Source: an uncultured Acidobacteriaceae bacterium (GTDB lineage Bacteria > Acidobacteriota > Terriglobia > Terriglobales > Acidobacteriaceae). From it: a DNA stretch of 9,875 bases. This document shows, piece after piece, positions 7,041 through 9,875 of this stretch. Under the pieces are notes generated by a model, which made no database searches, was not told where the DNA came from, and saw only the letters and a program-made list of their open reading frames with translations. The stretch is taken from contig CAIMNN010000443.1 in the NCBI GenBank assembly GCA_903842845.1, positions 1 through 9,875 on the forward strand, in the 5' to 3' direction. The position numbers and the translations under genes were made by a program. Numbering within the stretch: position 1 is the first letter of the stretch; every line of letters starts with the position of its first letter.

Positions 7041-7046
7041 ATTGTA
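7041..7046 (-). promoter_or_regulatory. possible -10 box for a leaderless transcript of the 6334-7032 gene
   Basis: On the minus strand TACAAT (7046-7041) matches the -10 consensus at five of six positions and ends 8 bases before the ATG, so transcription would begin at or within a base or two of the start codon. No convincing -35 box stands 16-18 bases upstream, so the call is weak. An inverted pair CCTATC (7034-7039) / GATAGG (7067-7072) brackets it. Confidence 0.3.
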
Positions 7047-7105
7047 GATGGAGCAATTGGCGCTTCGATAGGCACGATTTCAAGGATAAGAGAGTTACAT
7101 ATTGC

Positions 7106-7133
7106 TTGACAGATTCCGTCTTTCCGCTAAGCT
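7106..7133 (+). promoter_or_regulatory. promoter of the toxin-antitoxin operon, probably leaderless
   Basis: A perfect -35 box TTGACA (7106-7111) is followed after 16 bases by TAAGCT (7128-7133), a poor match to the -10 consensus (three of six). The expected transcription start falls on or next to the A of the antitoxin ATG at 7140. No Shine-Dalgarno sequence exists in front of that ATG, which fits a leaderless mRNA. The antitoxin, a DNA-binding protein, probably represses this promoter. Confidence 0.5.
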
Positions 7134-7139
7134 GAATAT

Positions 7140-7421
7140 ATGGCTATCAGCAATTCATCACCCGCTCCCATCAGTAGAATTGGTCAGCGGCGTCAGGTGG
7201 TAATACCGAAGCAGGTTTTTGACTCATTGAAACTACGCGAAGGCGATTTTATGGAAGTAACAGTGGAACGTGGTCGGCTTCATATGCGCCCAAAGCGGCT
7301 TGTTGACCTGGACGACACGCTAACGCCGCGTGAAGCTGCGAAGGTACGTCGTGGTGAAGCAGAGTTGAAAGCGGGCCAGTCAAAGTCATGGCGAACAGTT
7401 AAACATGAATTGGGTTATTGA
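7140..7421 (+). CDS. AbrB/MazE/SpoVT-type antitoxin
   Basis: The predicted product is a 93-residue antitoxin that would neutralise the toxin encoded next to it and repress their shared operon. Residues about 11-52 (ISRIGQRRQVVIPKQV, LREGDFMEVTVERGRL, MRPK) have the pattern of the swapped-hairpin AbrB DNA-binding domain. The region has the usual 'G.RRQVVIPK' strand and the 'L..GD..EV' turn. The C-terminal part (about 60-93, LTPREAAKVRRGEAEL, WRTVKHELGY) is charged and probably wraps around the toxin. The gene overlaps the toxin gene by 17 bases in a different frame, typical of toxin-antitoxin pairs. No ribosome site precedes the ATG, so initiation is likely leaderless. The base composition is more AT-rich than the flanking glyS and lpt genes, suggesting horizontal gain. 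Confidence 0.9.
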   Translation: MAISNSSPAPISRIGQRRQVVIPKQVFDSLKLREGDFMEVTVERGRLHMRPKRLVDLDDTLTPREAAKVRRGEAELKAGQSKSWRTVKHELGY

Positions 7422-7671
7422 TCTCTCTGCTTCCGCTCAGAAAGATCTGAGAAGTATACCTGTCAATAAACAAAGACCACTCATAAAAGCCATCAATTCG
7501 ATGGAAACAGACCCGCTGCTTGGCGACGTGAAACCACTCAAAGGCTCTGCCTGGAAGGGACGTTTCCGCAAACGTGTCGGTTCGTACAGAATTATATTTA
7601 CGATTGATCATCAGACAAAGGTCATTGCAATCTCAAGGATTGTGATTCGTTCAGAGAAAACATATCGATGA
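7405..7671 (+). CDS. RelE/ParE-superfamily toxin
   Basis: The predicted product is an 88-residue toxin, the usual length of the family. It has the pattern of the RelE/ParE fold: N-terminal WVIDLSASAQKDLRSIP (3-19), a helix to about residue 35, PLLGDVKPLKG (37-47), the core strands GRFRKRVGSYRIIFTID (52-68) and KVIAISRIVIRSEKTYR (72-88). Basic residues in the core strand (Arg53, Arg55, Lys56, Arg57, Arg62) and the C-terminal Arg82 and Tyr87 are where ribosome-dependent RNases of this fold carry catalytic or rRNA-binding residues. Whether this one cuts mRNA (RelE-like) or blocks gyrase (ParE-like) cannot be told from sequence alone; the Arg-rich core favours RelE. It starts inside the end of the antitoxin gene, so its translation is probably coupled to it. 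Pairing with an AbrB-type antitoxin recalls PrlF-YhaV. Confidence 0.9.
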   Translation: MNWVIDLSASAQKDLRSIPVNKQRPLIKAINSMETDPLLGDVKPLKGSAWKGRFRKRVGSYRIIFTIDHQTKVIAISRIVIRSEKTYR

Positions 7672-7686
7672 TCTATGTTGGTGAAC

Positions 7687-7727
7687 AAGCCTCCGAACTC
7701 TGATCGAGCGCGGAGGCTTTGTTATTT
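7687..7727 (+). terminator. rho-independent terminator of the toxin-antitoxin operon
   Basis: AAGCCTCCG (7687-7695) pairs perfectly with CGGAGGCTT (7711-7719), and the 15-base loop can add a CTC/GAG pairing. A T-rich run TTTGTTATTT follows. It lies 15 bases after the toxin stop. Because the hairpin is symmetrical and also directly follows the glyS stop (7726) on the other strand, it may stop glyS transcription too, though the T-run on that side is weaker. Confidence 0.8.
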
Positions 7728-9822
7728 ACGAGGCAACAATCTCGCTGAAATCCGCGATGCGTGTAAACGCAGCAAGCACTGATTGAATAAGCCCAAGTCG
7801 CGCAGCGCGCAACGCTGCATCAGGGTCCATCACCATCACCTTGTCAAAGAACGCGTCAACCGTCGGCCGCAGCGTAGCAATCGCCTCAAGCGCGGCGGCG
7901 TAGTTGCGTTCTTTTTGCAGAGCCTCAACCTTCGGCGCAAGCGTCGCGAAAGCTTTGAGCAGCGCCTTCTCTTCGGCTTCGACGAGGGCGGTTTCGGCAG
8001 GCGCAGTGGCGGGAATCGTCTCTTTCTTCTCCGCAGCCTGGCGCAGGATGTTCTTGATGCGCTTGAAGGCGGCCGAGATGGCGAGGAAGTCCTCGGAGCC
8101 GCGGACTGTGGTGAGCGCTTCTGCGCGGGCTATTGTGTCGCGGATGTCATCGTGGCCGGCGGTGAGGACGGCGTTGACAACGTCGTATGCGAAGCCGCGT
8201 ACATCTTTGAGGTAGAAGCTGACGCGCTCTTCGAAGAACGCGGCGACTTCCTTGGTCTCGCCCGCGGATTTCTGCACCGTGCTCAGATTGAGCGGCAACG
8301 CAGACTCAGCCAAAATCTTCACTATCGAGTTCGCCGCACGCCGCAAAGCAAATGGGTCCTTCGAACCAGTCGGCGCCATGCCGATGGAGAACATCGCGGT
8401 GATGGTCTGGATGCGGTCGGCAAGCCCAAGCAGTTGCCCTTCGATCGTCATAGGAATCGCATCATCTGTCGACGCTGGCGTGTACTGCGAGTAGATGGCT
8501 GCGCCGACGGTTTCGCCGAGGCCTTGCGCACGCGCGTAGAGGCCACCGATGATGCCCTGAAGCTCGGTGAACTCCTTGACGAGTTCGGCGGTCAGGTCGC
8601 ACTTGGCAAGCTCCGTCGCCTTCAACAGCGCGGGTTCGTCGAGCTTTGCGCCGCCGCTCTTCGCCGCAGCCGCGAGCGACTTGGCAATCTTGATATTTTC
8701 TTCGGTCTTCCAGTGGTAGCTGCCGAGTTCCTTCTGAAAGGTCACCGACTTCAACATCTCAAGCCGCGCGGTGAGCGGCGTCTTCTGATCCGTCTCCCAG
8801 AAGAACTGCGCGTCTTTGAAGCGCGCGCGCAGAACGCGTGCGTTGCCGTGGCGGATGATCTCGGTTCCCTCTTCATCGACCTCGGTGTTTAGCACCGCGA
8901 GGAAGTGCGGTGCTAGCTTTCCGTTGGCCGACTCGACTGCAAAATATTTTTGATGGTCGCGCATCACCGTGACGAGGACTTCTTCGGGCAGCGCCAGATA
9001 CTCCGGCTCAAAGTTGCCGAGGATGACCGTGGGCCACTCGGTGAGATGAACGACAGTGTCGACGAGGGGTTCGTCTTCTCTCCACCGCGCGCCTGCAACC
9101 GTGCGTGTCGCTTTGTCGAGCGCCTTGCGAATCACTTCGCGACGCTCTTCAACGCTGACCAGAACAAACGCCTTCTTCAGCGCTGCCTCGTAATCCTTCG
9201 GCGTCTTGATAACCACCGGCGTGGCCTTGACCGGAGTTTCATCATGCAGGATGCGGTGACCGCGACTTAGGTTCGACGCACTGATGCCGGCTATCTCCAG
9301 CGGCAACACTGCTGAATCAAGAAGCGCGACGAGCCAGCGCAGCGGGCGGACAAAACGCTCGGGCTTGTTGGCGCGCCAGTACATATTTTTCGCCCAGTAG
9401 ATGGCGAGCACTTCTTTGGGTAGTTCAGCGGAGAGAATCTCTGTGGCGCTCTTGCCTTTGCGCTCAACCGTCGCGCCAACATACTCGCCCTTGGGGTTTG
9501 TGACTTTCTCAAGATTGCTGACATCGACACCGGCTTTTTTGGCGAAGGCTTCGGCGGCGGGCGTGGGCTTGTCGTCCTTGAAGGCGACCTTCCACGAGGG
9601 GCCAACGAGTTGCTCTTGCGCATCTGCCTGCGCGGCGGCGACGCCTTCAACGCGCACAGCGATGCGGCGCGGCGTGGAGAAGGTAGTCAGCTTTGCGCCA
9701 GCGTCAATCAACCGCTCGCGGGTCAATAAGTCGTGAACGCGGCGGCCGAGTTCGGCTTCAGCCGATTGAATCATGCGGGCGGGAATTTCTTCGAGCCCTA
9801 TCTCAAGTAAAAAGTCTGACAT
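7726..9822 (-). CDS. glyS: glycyl-tRNA synthetase beta subunit
   Basis: This is the beta chain of the bacterial alpha2beta2 glycyl-tRNA synthetase, a cytoplasmic enzyme that charges tRNA-Gly; the beta subunit binds the tRNA, while the catalytic alpha subunit GlyQ is encoded separately. The 698-residue length is normal. Family motifs appear in order: LLEIGLEEIPARM (5-17), LPEEVLVTVMRDHQKYF (278-294), RVLRARFKDAQFFWETD (329-345), EFTELQGIIGGLYARAQG (417-434), PTGSKDPFALRRAA (484-497), RIKNILRQA (588-596) and, in the C-terminal DALR-like anticodon-binding domain, KVMVMDPDAALRAARLGLI (661-679). The reading frame is intact. The ATG at 9822-9820 matches the family N-terminus (MSDFLLEIG), but no standard ribosome site precedes it; heptamer tandem repeats occupy that place. 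glyQ usually lies just upstream, which here would be outside the window. Identification is firm. Confidence 0.98.
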   Translation of the reverse strand: MSDFLLEIGLEEIPARMIQSAEAELGRRVHDLLTRERLIDAGAKLTTFSTPRRIAVRVEGVAAAQADAQEQLVGPSWKVAFKDDKPTPAAEAFAKKAGVDVSNLEKVTNPKGEYVGATVERKGKSATEILSAELPKEVLAIYWAKNMYWRANKPERFVRPLRWLVALLDSAVLPLEIAGISASNLSRGHRILHDETPVKATPVVIKTPKDYEAALKKAFVLVSVEERREVIRKALDKATRTVAGARWREDEPLVDTVVHLTEWPTVILGNFEPEYLALPEEVLVTVMRDHQKYFAVESANGKLAPHFLAVLNTEVDEEGTEIIRHGNARVLRARFKDAQFFWETDQKTPLTARLEMLKSVTFQKELGSYHWKTEENIKIAKSLAAAAKSGGAKLDEPALLKATELAKCDLTAELVKEFTELQGIIGGLYARAQGLGETVGAAIYSQYTPASTDDAIPMTIEGQLLGLADRIQTITAMFSIGMAPTGSKDPFALRRAANSIVKILAESALPLNLSTVQKSAGETKEVAAFFEERVSFYLKDVRGFAYDVVNAVLTAGHDDIRDTIARAEALTTVRGSEDFLAISAAFKRIKNILRQAAEKKETIPATAPAETALVEAEEKALLKAFATLAPKVEALQKERNYAAALEAIATLRPTVDAFFDKVMVMDPDAALRAARLGLIQSVLAAFTRIADFSEIVAS

Positions 9823-9826
9823 TTTT

Positions 9827-9858
9827 AGTTCTCAGTTCCCAGTTCTCAGTTCTCAGTT
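9827..9858. repeat. heptamer tandem repeat in the glyS leader
   Basis: On the plus strand four 7-base units (AGTTCTC, AGTTCCC, AGTTCTC, AGTTCTC) are followed by a partial AGTT, 32 bases in all, starting 4 bases before the glyS ATG. In the glyS sense the unit is GAGAACT (one GGGAACT). Each unit carries a GAGAA or GGGAA that resembles a Shine-Dalgarno sequence; the closest stands about 6 bases from the ATG. Such repeats can gain or lose copies by slippage. Confidence 0.9.
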
Positions 9859-9875
9859 GAAGCAGTGAGATGTGA

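Noticed and set aside
7783..8892. Plus-strand open frame of 369 codons opposite glyS
   Set aside because: Long because of GC-rich codon bias on the other strand; Arg-rich, with no recognisable domain, while glyS is intact and well recognised.

Overview
The window looks like a chromosomal segment of a Gram-negative bacterium, most likely an acidobacterium (Terriglobia-type). This rests on moderately high GC core genes, a very long LptC/LptA-type protein encoded directly upstream of lptB, and a short heptamer tandem repeat in front of glyS. The phylum call is inference. That the organism is diderm and exports LPS follows from the lpt genes.

Layout from left to right: (1) positions 1-1104, minus strand, the N-terminal two thirds of rpoN (sigma-54), cut by the window edge; (2) positions 1105-1526, an AT-richer gap carrying two well-formed sigma-54 (-24/-12) promoter elements that both point at rpoN; (3) positions 1527-3137, plus strand, a secreted cysteine-containing protein of unknown function with beta-propeller / glycosidase-like motifs; (4) positions 3187-7032, minus strand, a three-gene run in the order unknown cytoplasmic protein, fused LptC-LptA-like protein, LptB; (5) positions 7140-7671, plus strand, a two-gene toxin-antitoxin module (AbrB-type antitoxin, RelE/ParE-type toxin) with a probably leaderless promoter and a clear terminator; (6) positions 7726-9822, minus strand, glyS (glycyl-tRNA synthetase beta subunit), preceded by heptamer tandem repeats.

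The functional core is the LPS transport block: LptB is the ATPase, and the long single-pass protein supplies the LptC anchor and probably much of the periplasmic bridge. In many bacteria rpoN directly follows lptB. Here the same order is kept, but a secreted-protein gene on the opposite strand sits between them, and rpoN appears to have its own tandem sigma-54 promoters, which would make it autoregulated. The toxin-antitoxin pair and the secreted-protein gene look like accessory genes set among housekeeping genes.

The most interesting signals are the twin sigma-54 promoters in front of the sigma-54 gene itself, the roughly 800-residue LptC-LptA-like fusion, and the leaderless-looking toxin-antitoxin promoter. 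No rRNA, tRNA, CRISPR array, insertion sequence or riboswitch was recognised.
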